A DNA stretch of 64,000 nucleotides from assembly GCA_027604505.1 (NCBI GenBank), contig JADIIX010000006.1, forward strand, positions 67,746-131,745. Reading direction: 5' to 3'. The notes under the pieces are model-generated. The model saw nothing but the letters and a program-made list of their open reading frames with translations. It was not told the origin of the DNA and made no database searches. The translations under genes were made by a program, and so were the position numbers. Source of the DNA: Gonapodya sp. JEL0774. Taxonomy: Eukaryota; Monoblepharomycota; Monoblepharidomycetes; Monoblepharidales; Gonapodyaceae. Below are positions 1 to 12,712 of the stretch, piece by piece. Position 1 is the first letter of the stretch; each line of letters begins with the position of its first letter.

Positions 1-204
1 CCGGAGCGTGAGGTCTGGTTGGCGACGACGTTTGACCAGTTGCGGGAATTAGAACAGACTCCACGGCACGTTTACGAGGGGCGAGCGACAATTCCCCGCG
101 AAAAGATGGCATCAGAGATTTTGTGGCATGAGCCCTGTCGTGCTCCACTCGTCCCTTTCCTCCTTTCCCACCCTTCGCAGTTCGTGCGAGTCCACTTTCT
201 TTAG
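1..204 (+). CDS. Possible 3' exon of a gene cut by the window edge
   Basis: The frame is open from base 1 to a TAG at 202-204. It reads as an ordinary mixed-composition peptide (for example EVWLATTFDQLRELEQ) up to about base 125, then becomes poor in coding character. There is no start codon at the left edge, so this would be the end of a gene beginning outside the window. A splice donor inside it cannot be excluded, and the true stop may lie further right. I do not recognise the protein. Confidence is low because the segment is short and unsupported by any motif. Confidence 0.25.
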   Translation, partial: PEREVWLATTFDQLRELEQTPRHVYEGRATIPREKMASEILWHEPCRAPLVPFLLSHPSQFVRVHFL

Positions 205-747
205 CCGTGCCGCGTTCATTCCCACCGATTGGCGGAAGAAATGAGGCCGATTTGGATTCGAGATCGGGAGGCTTGCCTGGAGACTTGAATTGCATGTGTG
301 CGACAGGTGCAGCCGCCGACAACGGCGGCGGCGAGGGCTCTCGGTTCATTCGAGGTCCACCGTCGAGAGCGCTTGGGGCAGCGGCGACAATCATTTTGGA
401 GAGCTCAGAATGTTTTCACGAATTTCCGTCCTGCGTTCATATGCATGAATTTTTTGCGCGATGGTGTGTGTTCTCCTCCCTCAACAACTGCTATTTATGT
501 AAATCTTTCCAAAGCAAAAGATTCCATACCTCGCTACGGACTCAGCAAAGTTAATAAAATGTAAGAAAAAAATAGCTTGGAGAGAGCTCGTAAGGAGGTG
601 AAGAGAGGCATGAGAGCTAATGTAATACAAGCTTTGAGGTGCCCACTCCGTCCACTGACTCCTGATGATCGACCTTTCGGCAACCCCATAGCACAGTAAT
701 TCGGAAGCCCATTATAGTTCCGTGGCAGTTTAATTCAGTCACAAAAG
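205..747. other. Intergenic or UTR sequence, no gene supported
   Basis: Open frames here are short, change composition mid-way and carry no motif. An AATAAA-type motif occurs near 553-558, compatible with the polyadenylation region of a gene ending to the left. The right end leads into the start codon at 748. Nothing else stands out. Confidence 0.4.
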
Positions 748-3700
748 ATGCAGTCGTCGTGGCTGTCAACAAGATTTCCACCCAGAACTGTCGATCAGAC
801 GGTTGCTCGAATGAAGTCGGAACCTTCTGATGGAGGAGTGGGTCTCTTCTTGACCCCACCTACAATGTCGGCAGTCTCCAACAAGAGGCAGAAGGTATGT
901 CTCAATTGATTATCAATTGATTAAATGCCTATGCCTCATTAGGCCTGAAACTCTAACGCTTCACCTATCTTCCCGAAATTTATGGACGACACAATGGGCA
1001 ATTACAAACTCTAACTCCTCCGACAGTCTTTCGAAGATCTTCCCTCGTTCACTGCGCTAGCGGATTCGGTCAAGCACGGGCCGAGGTCAGCAACGGCACC
1101 CGGTACTTCTGCACCGTCAGCCCTCTCTGCAAGTCGACCGCCTGGGTCAGTGTGCCGCCCGAAGGATCCCCCGGACAAGTCAGGTGTGCAGGTCGAGCAG
1201 CCGCAAAAGATGGTTAGCTCGCATCGCCGTTATTTTGGGTAACCATCATCCCTAAGTTCTTGTTCCGAATCGAATGCTTCTACCACAGTCATTTTTCGCC
1301 ACACTGATGTTTCAGAATGGTGGTCAACGACAGATCCCCTCCAACTTCAACTCGCAGGTTTCCCTCCCCCTTCCACCGCTTCCGTCCAGCACCTCGCCCC
1401 CAACTCCTGTGGCACGTTCGACTGTTCCCTCCACTCACTCTCCTCCAAGTGCACTCATCCCTTCCGCACCATCTGTACGCAATCTCTACCGGCACACGCT
1501 TCGCATCGACGCGACAAACGGTCCTTCTTATCCCCTGCATCACGGTCGACCTCACCTCCATCCCCGCCCGGATGGCTTCCGCCGAGTTCGAGTGGCGTTT
1601 CGATGGCCAGACAATGTTCGCCTCGCTAGACCCCTTCCCCTGGGTACTGACGTGCGCCACCTCGTAAAAGTCAGTGAGGTTCCCGTGGCAGGAGGGGTGG
1701 GTGCAAGTCGTGATATGTTGGATGACACAACAGAGGTGCCAAATCGGAGTGAAGGAGGTGGCGTTGACTTCGACGAGCTAGAGAGAATCGAATCTTCGGC
1801 TTTGGAGACATCGAAGTCGCTGATGTCGCAACAACCTTGTTTGGTTGAGAATGGCGATACGGTCACGCTTCAAACCACCGCCAGGCTTCGAGCGACACAA
1901 GGCTTGTGGACTCAACCCTCTGACATTCCAATTGATGGTGCTTGCCCCTCCCAAGTCCCAGAACTGGATGCCTCGTTATCGTTTGTCTCCTCCTCTCCGA
2001 GATCCACGCAGTCCGTTTCGGAGAGTTCTCTATCTGTGTCAGACAGTTCGTCAATTTCGCTGAACTCTGCAGTCCCTACCAAAGCCCATGAGGCGGTCCA
2101 ACAGAAGGGCCATCTTACTTTTGAACGAGCATTGGATTCCGAACTCAGTGACTCCAAACCGACCTCACAATCTGAACACTTCTCAGCCATTCCCCCACGT
2201 GATACCATGGTAGACTTGACCTTAAAATCGAACTCCGAGTGTAATCCTCTCGCTGAGAACTTGCTTGTTGATACTCAGGAGAGCACCTTGACTGACGAGA
2301 GAGCAGCAGACACCACCGACGGTTCCGTTCCCCTCCGTGGATCGTCATCTCTTCGAATGAGTACCGACGGCGCTCGCATAAATTCCCGACGCACCAGCGT
2401 CGATGTCGTCCAACTTCTGCAGACTTCACTTGCCAAATCGTCAAGCCTGCCAGGGGACCGTGCTGATGCTTCTGTGTTCGGCTATTCACACAATTTTGCA
2501 AATCCCCAGTATCCAATCTCGAACTTCGCAGAAAAACATTTGGATTCGCCGAAACACGTTTCGTTACATGAGACGTTTGATTCTGCTGCGTCGGATCTGT
2601 CATCGGCACCTCCTCTCAACCTCCAATCATCTGTAGTCGACCCATCCCTACCCCTCCAACTTGAACGCACCTTGGACTTCTCTACTCTAAATAAATTTGA
2701 TGCGCTGCTGGATGCGATATCCCAGAGGCTGAACACTGCCCGCGCAGAGCTGACCACTGCGGGAGATGAACTTGTTCGCACTCGGAATGCTGATGCCCAC
2801 GATGCTACGTCCAAGAGACGACGGAGCACACCGGTAGGACGGCACGCTAGTAGCTCAAATGCTCACAGTATTGGGCACGGTGAACACAAAAAGAAGAGGA
2901 GGTCGACCCACCATGGAGGGGACGGAACGCTGTTTGGTGGGCCTCTAAATGTGTCGAGAACTGATAGTTGCTGTACGGCATCCCGCGTAGAAGAAGTGCC
3001 TGAGAAAGATGGGGACGAAACCCTGCAAGCTGGTGCCCTGATTTTTATTGATCGTGAGGCGTCGAGTGGGTCTCGCGTTGTGGGGGGGACAACTGAAAAA
3101 CTTCAGAAAGAGAGAAGCGGTCAAGCGTTTGGTGATCACCAAATTTGGATACCAGGAGTGAACCTTGTGGATGGTGAAACACCGCTTGAAGTGGATACCC
3201 AAGGTGATGCGGATTCTTCCACTCTTCAAGGTCCGTCTGCGAAGCCATATGCGCAGTCTAATATTTGCACGGAGACGTTGTCATCGGTCGCTAAGGAATA
3301 TCCAACTGACTTTTGTGATGTCGAGGGAGCTGATCCCGCGCCGCAGAGATCTTGGCTGGGGAAACTTGGGTCACAGCGAAATGGGAATGATTCAATTCAA
3401 ATGCACTCGACCGAAAATACCCCGGTCATCATGGAATCATTCGAGGAGGTTCCGCTCTGCAATGTGGGTGATGGTGCAGATGGAACTACTTTTGGATAAT
3501 TCATGAATATGTTGTGGTGTGTGATCAGTCTCCGGTGATTGGCGACCACCACCACTGTGACGTGATCCACGATGTGCCGAAGCTCAATGAAGAGCCCATA
3601 GATGTTGTGATTGAGTCCACCGAGTCTCCGGTGAGTCAAGATTACAAACTCTCGCCAATTTGCGCTACCCAATTCCCATTCATCTTTTTGCCCTTTCCTC

Positions 3701-6700
3701 TCACCGTCATAAATATTTTCTGATTAATCGATTTTCCCATGCTCTTCTTCCAAGGTTTCTACCACATTGAAACTCTCTGACGTGACTTCTTCCTCAAACG
3801 ATCTACCGTTTGACTTGGCAGTAGACTCTGCGGTACCCAAGAGCACCAATGAAGACATTGACAACGTTAAGGTGAGCGCTACATTGATATCCCCTCGATT
3901 TTATCAATTGACCTCCTCAGCAAACCCACCATAGCCTGCGATACGGAATTGCAACGTCTCTTCGAATGCCCGAACCACTATCTCGAGTGGCTTTTCCGTT
4001 GGTGTATGTGACTCTCCTACGAGATCTAGCAACAAATCTGTTTCTGATGTGATCCGTGCTGCCGCAGAGAATGGACCCAAACCGGGTTCGGCAGATAAAA
4101 TGATATGTGCTGATGAAGTGCTACGGACAGAATCGTCCGGAAAGGACATGGAAGTATTCACGAACTATCAAGCGGAGGCGAAAACGACTGGAATCGAGGA
4201 TGAAGATCTGGTATACTATCCTGATAACACAGCCTCCGCACACTTCAATCATGATTCTGCAGACGGAAATGGCACTAAGGAGAATCCGGATACATCAAAA
4301 GCTGATACTGGGGTCCCTCAGCAAGCTGTCGAACAATGTTTGGTTGCAGCCACGGCCGTTGTTTCCAAGGACGGTTTGCATGGCTCCATCCCTGCACTGA
4401 AGAGCCCTTGCGAGAAGGTATTTGAACAGCAGGATCCAAATTGGACTATTTATCACGAGATGGATATTGAGCGCGAAGCTCGGTTACCAGAACGTGCTGT
4501 GGATAAAAATACCCCGGACATAGTTTTGAATGCGGGATCATTAACCGAGGTCGTTTCTCAGTCAACTGTTCTTCCCCCTATCGAAAAAATTCGACCAGAT
4601 CTCGCCGCCTGGCGTACTTCGATGCTTCAGCCAGATGAAGAGACTGCGAAAGTTGAGGAGATGCTTCAAGGGATGCGGGCCTGGGCCGAGGAGAGCAGAA
4701 ATCAATCAGGTGTTGATCCTGGTTATGCTTTGCGAGATGAGGAAAACCAACAGAGAATGCAAGCAATGTGTGAGGGAACTGAGACTACCGGTCATCGAAT
4801 TGTTGCACCTTCGTCCATGGCAGGCACACAGGCGGGTATCCAGTTGGCTGGGCCAGATACGGAGATGAGATCATCAAGTATTGTGGATGCTTCGGCTAAG
4901 GACCCAGAAACACCAGATGCATGTATTGCGATTCCAAGACGGGTTGATAACATCGCAGCTGACACTACGAACGCCGGTCTGAGTTTGCCTGGTACGGTGT
5001 CACACATCGCTGACGTACTGCAACCTGGGGTCCCAAGGTTGAAGTTGACACAGGGTGCAGCGGCGGCAACGCCAAATACTCAAGACGGGATGCAAATCAT
5101 ACCCCAAGAAACCTTAATCGCTACAGATGGAGGAGAATATTCACGTGGAGAGTGTCTTTCCAGTATCGCGAATGAAGCGTTTACAACCACCGAGCGTCTT
5201 GATCCACTCGAATTTGTCTCCGACCGATTCCGAGAAGACCATGTAATGGATCCTGTAGAGAAAGAGCTACAGGACATCACCACACCTTTCCAGCGCCCAC
5301 GGAAGCATTCAAATCACAATGCGGAGGAAGAGGCTCTCAGCGCTGGTTTTGAAATGATTCAGAGGATTCAAGATGGAGACATCTCTGCATCATCAAACCT
5401 GGAACTCCAACCTGACTATGGACGTACCAATCACCACAATTTGCCTAATGCTAACTTGCGAGTGGTGAAGGATGAGGAACAGGTCATTGCATCCACTTTG
5501 AATCAAACGATGGCTGTCCAGGTGGAACAAGTCGTGAACAATTTACGGCTGGAAATGCGAGCCAGTCAAGATGTTGCTGAATTGGAGATGAGTCGGGGAG
5601 AAGATGTGCAAAGTAGTGACATAGAAGCAGTCTCGGAAGCAAAGGCAGTCGATAGTAAGCCGGATCAAAATGAGGCTTCTGGGAGATCAAGTACGATTCC
5701 TTTAAATGTCCCGGAACAAGCTGAGCCAGGCGCTTCGAAATGTGCTGGAGACATAGACCTGGAGCTGAGCGAGCAGATGCAGCCTACTGTTGAAGGATGT
5801 ACCACACTACAAAAAGTGGAATCTCGGGGTAGTCCCTCTTCCTCCGTAGAGTTACTTTACGTGATGGAGCCCGTGTGTGGTGTGATAGAATCTCGGAACG
5901 CCACCAGCGCGAGTGAACAGGAATGTGCAGACCAAGAGAGACCAAAAGAGGCAAGCAACAACGCGAATATGAATGAAAACTACCAAGTTCAGACTTCTAA
6001 CATTGTGAAGCAGAATACTTTTATTGTGGAAGAGGAATCCTTGCGGCTTTCATTGGGATCCCATGTCGGTCCTGTTGAAACGTTTTCAGTCATTACTCCA
6101 AATATTGCACCTTCTCTCCGTGCTGGCCCGGTTGCAGTCTCACAGTCCGTCGCATTGACTGCGCCTCCCAAGCAAGTGGATTGCGTTGATCCTTCAATCG
6201 CGCCGATTGTCCCAGCCTGTGCTCCCATTTCACTTGTTGGCGAACTTAGCGCACATGCGGAAGCTGTGCGTCCTTCGAATCACCTTCATGAAATATCTTC
6301 ATGCGACTCTCCACAACCATCCCACCAATATGTCAAAACTTCTTCTCTATCCGCAGATCTAACCCAATCGCTTGCATCTGTCGTCACGAATACTCTTGGC
6401 ATTGAGGATGCCCGTGAGGGTGGGCTCATCGTGACGGAGGAGATCGCGCAGCTCTCCGGCAGTCCTGTCAATTATCTTCATGATTATTCTCCTGACAACT
6501 CTGTTTGTCGCGCCCAATTGGTGACCCACACTAGTACGATGGCACCAACCGACACGACAAGAATAAAGACAGAATCTGAAGAGCTATCAACAAATGTCCG
6601 GCAAGCCTCAGCTCAGTCAGATCCACAGTACTTATCCACTGCGTTCTCTGGTCCCGTGACACATAGCGATAACATGGATCGGCGACCTGGACACAACAAC

Positions 6701-8703
6701 GAAGGTCTGAACAACAAGAGTCAAACAATCTCCTCGAATTCAGTAGATGTCATATCTCAAATTGCTACGGAACATCCTGCTGCTGCCTTAGTGGACAACG
6801 TGATGGCGGGGCATTCGGAGCGGTCCGACGTCGCGCATACAATGACCTGTGATGTAATTCTTCTTACTTCATCGCGGAAAAAAGCGGAAGATGTGTGCCT
6901 GTCGAAGTTCGATGACTCAATTGGAGATCGACCCGAACAGGAACTCCCCGAGTTTGACTCTCTGTCTCCTCCGAACGTCAACTTAATCGATTCCGCCAAT
7001 GGACTAGAAGGCAAAAACGGGGCCTCCAGTGGTGGGGATTGTGGTAATCAAGTAGATCTACCCATCAATGGTGAAGATTTGGTCTCCCTAAAAGCTGCCG
7101 GTCCCGGTTCGATACCGCCACATGAGACAGCACCTTTGACAGGAGACGACAATGCCCCACCTGAAGCTACCGAATTTGTCAGGATTTCAGTGGGTGAATC
7201 ACCTATAGATGGCGCCCTGTCAATGCTGGATTCCGTGTTAGCTTCCCCTTCACGACCCGGACAGTCGACTTTATCGGCAATAGAGATTGAGAACACTCCG
7301 AACCTTCCTTTACCTCAAGTTATTGTGCCCGGCGGGACAATGCCAGTGGAATCACCTTCCGAAAACGAGAATATCGCTTTGGGGCCGAGTACGAACTTAC
7401 CTGGTAATGTTCATCTCCCAGTGCTCCCAAGCATCAGCACTCCGGCAGATGAAGTTGTACCCAACTCTCCGCCACTCGCTTTGGATGCATCCAGTCCTGT
7501 AACACCTGTTGAAATGAACCCGATCAGTCGCCAACCTTCCACGCGATCTGATGCCGTAATGAAGATAAGTGGGCGAATGAAAGAAGGAGACTGCACACTC
7601 ACAATCGTAGAACGCTCAATTGAGGCAATTAGTGATAGAAAAGGTATGACTTGACTTAAGGTTTGGTCTTCTGACATTATCATAACAGGCGGGTGTGCGC
7701 GTAGGAGGTAAAGTCTCCAGGCATTTCCCACTTCCCCTCGAAAGAATCTTTTGCATCACGAGAACGCAGGGTCCTGAGATTTCTACCATCACTTTCCATG
7801 CGCTTGTGACCGAAGGGGACGGTACAACAATCAAGTTAAAGAAGTTTGCAATCGATATTCCGTATGGAGGGAGTCGGAATGTAAAAAGCAAGCGCGAAGA
7901 AAAAGAACCTGTCTCGAGCAATCACGTGGCTCTCAAGCTGATAGGTGGTTTTGAAACGGAGCTAAGGACTCGGACTCGAGTTATTGATGGCGGTGAGAAT
8001 CACACATTGCGCAAACTCTCCAGTGGACTCCACGTCACGCATTAATATTATTGAAAAATAAGAAACTCCCCACCGAAGAATCCATGTTGTGTTGGAACCG
8101 TTATCGCGTCTTGCTACTGCAGACGCGAATCGTTCCAACAAATCTTTGTTGCCCGTGCGCAAGTCTATCTCGAAGTCGGATTCGAAAGGGGACTCTGCTA
8201 CCGCGCGAAAGTTTTGTGACAAGTATTTGAAGGCTATTTGGGATGACTACGGCTTCACCGTGGAGTACTCCGGTGAGTAAGCTTTTCGCAATTAACCTTC
8301 AACTGGCACTCCAGTTAATTTGTTTGATATGCCTCGTTGGTGATTTAGATATGAGCTCCCCGCCAATATTTGGAGGTCGCGATCATGTCCTGGTCCTTTC
8401 GAGCTTCACGGAATCACAAAAGTGGCTCGAAAACTCGACGAGAACTCTAAATGTCATACATGGACAACCTTCGGAGATCGCAGTATCTGTTATGCGCGGT
8501 GCGTACTTCCACATTTTGGACGAAGAACCGTTTGAGCGAATGCTTTTCCGAACCCAGAAATTCTGACCCGCGTCTCAGTATATGACGTGGTGGCGGAAGT
8601 GCCACGCGAACATTCGATGACAAAGTCCGCACTTAGCCGAACTCTGGGTTCGATTTCCTCAGGAACTCGAACCAGCTTCCGAATGGGCAAGAAGGGATTA
8701 TAA
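748..8703 (+). CDS. Very large, mostly disordered protein of unknown function
   Basis: A likely start is the ATG at 748 (MQSSWLSTRFPPRTV...); its exon ends in a GTATGT donor near 897. Coding then runs through large open blocks at about 1274-3499 and 4049-7654, small exons around 3500-4048, and C-terminal exons at about 7690-8045, 8089-8275, 8345-8508 and 8577-8703. The last junction joins cleanly (VMR to VYDVVAEV) and ends in MGKKGL at TAA 8701-8703. The product would be roughly 2,300 residues. The middle 1,800 are rich in Ser, Glu, Asp and Pro with almost no repeats, as in a disordered scaffold. A basic stretch lies near 2810-2910 (SKRRRSTPVGRH, KKKRRSTHH). The C-terminal ~250 residues look folded (FCDKYLKAIWDDYGF). 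No known family is recognised. The frame between 1274 and 1680 is uncertain, because another frame there also looks coding (EFEWRFDGQTMFASLDPFPW). It could be two genes. Confidence 0.55.
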
Positions 8704-9152
8704 TCGCAAAACATAAAGTTTTACTGACTGCAATTGCTTTGCATTTGTGATTGTGTGTGTTCAGAATAAAACAAAACAAGCAGCAGCAAGTGGTTCCGAA
8801 AATGTTGGGTCCATGAATATGTCCATGATATGATTTATGAATAGTAAAATGCAGAGAAAGAAGCGGAACCCCTCTCGGTGTGTTTCAAATTGGGGAGGAC
8901 TGACTTCATCCTTGGGGTGGGCTTGCTCCTCGAATGAAGTAGTTTCGAGTTCCCCTTTATGTTAATTTCTCCACCATACGAGGAGCTACACGCAAGGAAA
9001 CACGTCCTAGCTCGAAGGCATAACTCTTGTCTTTCTTAGACGTGCCATCGTCACGGTTTGAGGAGTTGGTGTCAAGTCCGAGCTTCTCCCTGCTCCATCG
9101 CCCATTCTTTCAAACCCCAAGCTTGGCCTCTTCACTCTCCATCTTATGGACT
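8704..9152. other. Intergenic region
   Basis: The spacer lies between the stop of the large disordered gene and the OTU gene. AATAAA-like motifs near 8766 fit 3' end formation. An open frame reaches back from 9153 to 9027 in phase with the OTU gene, so the start of that gene could be slightly earlier. Confidence 0.4.
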
Positions 9153-11102
9153 ATGTCGTCATCACGCGGAACACATGCCCCATCGGGGCTCACTCTTTGG
9201 CTCAAACCTCACGTCACGGTCTCTCAAAACAACCACTCCCCATCTGAATCGACCGCACATGACTCACCGCTTTCAGCTGCGCCGTCTTCAAACACGACTG
9301 CGGCACCATCTTCGGCGCGCTCGGAGACAGAAGATCCTCTGTATACCAACGCTTCAGTCACTTCTTTTAACCCCCCGTCCGGAAACACCCCCACACCACC
9401 CAACCGCATGACCCCTACGTTTAACTCCTTTGACGAGTACACAACCAATGCCTTGCTTTCTTCATCGGGGAACTTTGACCTGGCGGCGCTCGACAGGTTC
9501 GATAAATTGGATACGAAATTCGAAATTGATATGTGGGATAAGCGGAAGTGGAAGCTGGTCAGGGTCGCTGAGGATGGAAACTGCTTCTGGCGATGTTTGG
9601 CATTTTGGATCTGGTGCGTTGCAACAGCCAGGTCATTGGAGGGGCCCATTAATATATATATTCGTCGCTGATTTGTGACAATCTGGTCCCTTTCAATTGC
9701 TACCCGATGCAATCAAACTTATTTCTACCCCTTGGTCTTCAGGCAAGACACCTCTCTCTATTCCCGTGCTCGCTCTCTTGTCCTTCGTCACATGCTCCAC
9801 CACCCTTCCACCTACTCCCCATTTCTTCTCGACAGCGAACCTTACTCAACATACTGCGCCCGTAAATCTCGTGAGCACCAGTACGCTAATCATGTCGAGC
9901 TACAAGCCAGCGCAAATTACTTTGGAAGAACTGTGGAGGTGTGGACATATCCAGGATGGGGTGGGGCGGGCGACGACGGGTTAATGATGTGGCTCGAAGG
10001 ATGCATGGTTGAACAGGAGAAGGCTGAAGGAGGTGGGGATGACGCTGTAGAGAGTACCGTCGAAGCAGACATTGGAATGGAAGAGGCGCAGGTACCTGCC
10101 GTTGCTGTACCACCCGGGACTCCTCCCCTTTCCGTCATGGTGAGCAATGTAAATTCTCAACTCGCGCTTGAATTTCAATCAGGTGACTCCCCTTTAGGCC
10201 TGGACTCCAGACTCCCCCCTCCCAGGACCCCTCGAAGCTTCCTCTTCGCAAGTTCCTTCCACTTCGCAAGTGGAGTTTGCAGGTCTCGAAGAGGGACAGG
10301 ATACGATTCGATACAGGTACTATGACGCTGGTGCGATGGGTGGTGACGGTGTGGTGAGGGTGGCGTATCAGCGAAACAATCATTACAACATGTAAGAGGT
10401 TGTGTACACTGTTTTTGACGGGTATTCACACTAACGAGGCCTCATTTGCTGAACTCACCCGCTGCACTCCGTTTGTATACCAGTCTTCGTCCTGGACTCC
10501 TGGGTGAGCCCGCACCGACGCTTGAGTTCGGCTCCACAGCTCTTGTCAAAGGTGCAGTGGAGACTGGTGGTGGTAGCGGAGCATGGTCGGCCTGGAGGAG
10601 GAAGGTACTTTTTTATAAACAATCTGGAGTGCAATTGCGTTCCGAGTTATCCTACCCTTATGCTGAACTCGTCGTTACCTCTGTAATACTCTCTCTCCGC
10701 TCCAAGTCTTCGGCCAATTCTTCTGACCGCGACCTTCAAGAAGCCATCCGACTTTCGATGCTCGAACAAACTCCGCACTCCTCTGCCCGCCCTCCTTCGA
10801 ACCGTTCCTCACTCTCGCCGAGCCCATCACCCCGCACTGCGCCTTTCCATCCAAGCCCTCTTCATCCATCACATCACCATCCCAACGGATCCAACTCGAC
10901 ATCCTCTTCTTCGCTTCTTAACCCTGGCTCGCGGCGTCATTCCACCTCCACATCTCGAACAGCAAGTGGGACCGCTGCTACATCTTATCCCCCGCGACAC
11001 GGAGGGGAGGATAGACACATTGCCGAGGGCTCTGTGTCGCCGGGGAAGGTGGGAGCAGTTAGGGGACCTTCAGAGGGTGAGATTTTCTCCATGGAGCCGT
11101 GA
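9153..11102 (+). CDS. OTUD5-like OTU-family deubiquitinase with C-terminal UIM
   Basis: A predicted cysteine protease that removes ubiquitin. After a Ser/Pro-rich N-terminus (chosen ATG at 9153), the catalytic Cys motif reads VAEDGNCFWRCLAFW, with Cys in DGNC. A 129-bp intron at 9614-9742 joins in phase to DTSLYSRARSLVLRHM. Next come SEPYSTYCARKSREHQYANH and VELQASANYFGRTVEVWTY, which match the OTUD5 order (tyr-rich strand, NH-x-E-x-QA, PVEVY). A second intron (donor at about 10141, acceptor before 10198) leads to RVAYQRNNHYN, which supplies the catalytic His as in OTUD5 (RVSYHRNIHYN). Two further introns follow. Near 10731-10775 DRDLQEAIRLSMLEQ is a clear ubiquitin-interacting motif. The tail to 11102 is Ser/Pro-rich. 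All catalytic elements look intact. The assignment to the OTUD5/DUBA branch, rather than another OTU group, is by similarity around the His motif. Confidence 0.85.
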
Positions 11103-11996
11103 TACAATGCCCGTGGAAGATGCATGGAGGTTTCTCCACGACCTCGAATAATTTGCACATTACTACATCTTCTCTGTCACCACTGAAGCACATTATTGTT
11201 GTTGTAAGACCTTAAATAATTGTATCATAATTCTGGCGAGGAGTTACCGTCCATTTTGTGTAGCCAACTAAGAGCTGCATTGAAGGGAACCGACGTTCGT
11301 GAGCAACGGTAATCACTGGCGATTTGTAAATTATGTTTTATGAAGGTATGTACTCTACAAAAGACGTTGCTTTTGGTGTCTAATAATATCATGGGAGATG
11401 GTCCGGTCAAAGGCTTCTCATCCCTGCGCCAAGCCAAGCAACCAGTCTTGGCAGCACCAGGTGTCTGTCCCCTGTTTTTTCGAGGTGTAAAACGCCTGCA
11501 TCTCTAAGGGTACTCGTTAGGTCGCAGCACCAGCAAAGCATCTGGATATGGTCTCCCATTTAGTTCTAGGTGGTTAGAGCAACATTCGAGTTATGACGTC
11601 AGAAACACCGCACAGCCTTCTAACCTTCATCGATAGGAGCACAATACTTGAAGCACAATATTGTGCATGGTTTCGAGATTACTAACTAACTGCATGTTTG
11701 GCGTGTATGTGGAGGAAAGTTTGTGTTTTGTGTTTTGTGAGGCGGGGCAGCAGCGGGTCTTGGCAGGTGCTCCCCATAAAAGCCAACGGGGTCGGCTCAT
11801 CTCCACCGTTTCTCCAACTTACTGCACATTATTCTCAAACACACCACTTTCAATCTCTGAAGGACGCGCTATGTCTTGTGAGATTCCCTGCTCCTGACGT
11901 TATTGGACAGCGTGGAGTGATTCTCATCGATCAGTTGTTCGTGCTCCTGTTCCAACTATCTCCACCTGAAATGGTCCAATCCACCTCACGTTTCTG
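11103..11996. other. Intergenic region, possibly with unrecognised 5' exons of the next gene
   Basis: There is no motif-bearing open frame. The stretch 11661-11996 has modest open frames that could hold a 5' exon of the DUF3759-like gene, but no splice-consistent join was found. Confidence 0.35.
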
Positions 11997-12481
11997 ATGG
12001 ATCCACTCGTGCGGCTGGCGCTCTCATCGTCCTTGACCCGTCTCTTGAATCTCTTCGTAACTTGTTCGGCAATGACTTTCGCAGCTTCTACCCTGATTGA
12101 CGCTATCGCGGTGGGTTATGGTTTACCCTTCGCCTATCAGCTGTTTTATTACAACTTTCTTTTATCCGACATTCTGCAGGGAGGTGCAGGTGCCCTGGCT
12201 TACAAGAAGTATGAGGAGAGGAGGGAGGCTGAGGGTCTCCCCCCAGCGCACCACCAAGGGTAAGTAGTTGCAATAATGTTTAGTGACGTTCAAGTGCTCC
12301 GAATGCTCACGGATTCGTCGACTGCATCAGTGCGAAGGAGGTTCTCGCCGGCATCGTATCCTTTGAGGTCGCGAAACATCTCCAATCCTACGAAGCCGTC
12401 CACGGACCTCAACAAAAGGAGAAGATTGCCGAGCTGGAAGCAGCGGTGATGGCCCGCGTACACGGATTGTCGCAACAGTAG
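11997..12481 (+). CDS. CipC/DUF3759-like small protein
   Basis: Three coding pieces join in phase. The first ends ASTLIDAIA at 12110. A 69-bp intron (12111-12179) leads to GGAGALAYKKYEERREAEG. A second intron (12260-12330) leads to AKEVLAGIVSFEVAKHLQ, and the protein ends VHGLSQQ at TAG 12479-12481. The joined pattern, a helical (L/I)xAxAGGAGALAYKKYEE block followed by AKE-x-LAG-x-x-x-x-E-V, matches the DUF3759 family. That family includes fungal CipC, a small protein induced by concanamycin or stress whose biochemical role is not established. The mature length is about 110 residues, close to the family norm. The start at ATG 11997 is a weak guess; the family usually begins with a short Trp/Phe-rich segment, which may lie on an unrecognised upstream exon. 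Confidence 0.6.
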
Positions 12482-12712
12482 AGAGCGTTTCACCTAAATG
12501 ACAACTGTTCTTGGACCGCCACTGATATTCTTTGTGTGCTAATTCACTGAATAAATAATTCGATGATATTACGAACGACGGGCAGCTCTCACAAATTGAA
12601 CTTGAGGATGGACTGATGTGGCCTGCCACTGGACGGGAAGTTCACACCTAATGTCACCACTTCTGCCTTATTTCGTGTCAAAGCTTACGACGGCTTCCTC
12701 TTCACATTCCAC

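Noticed and set aside
11997-12263. An 88-residue membrane protein read straight through 12111-12179
   Set aside because: The hydrophobic stretch (LPFAYQLFYYNFLLSDIL) is a 69-bp intron; removing it restores the DUF3759-like sequence in phase.
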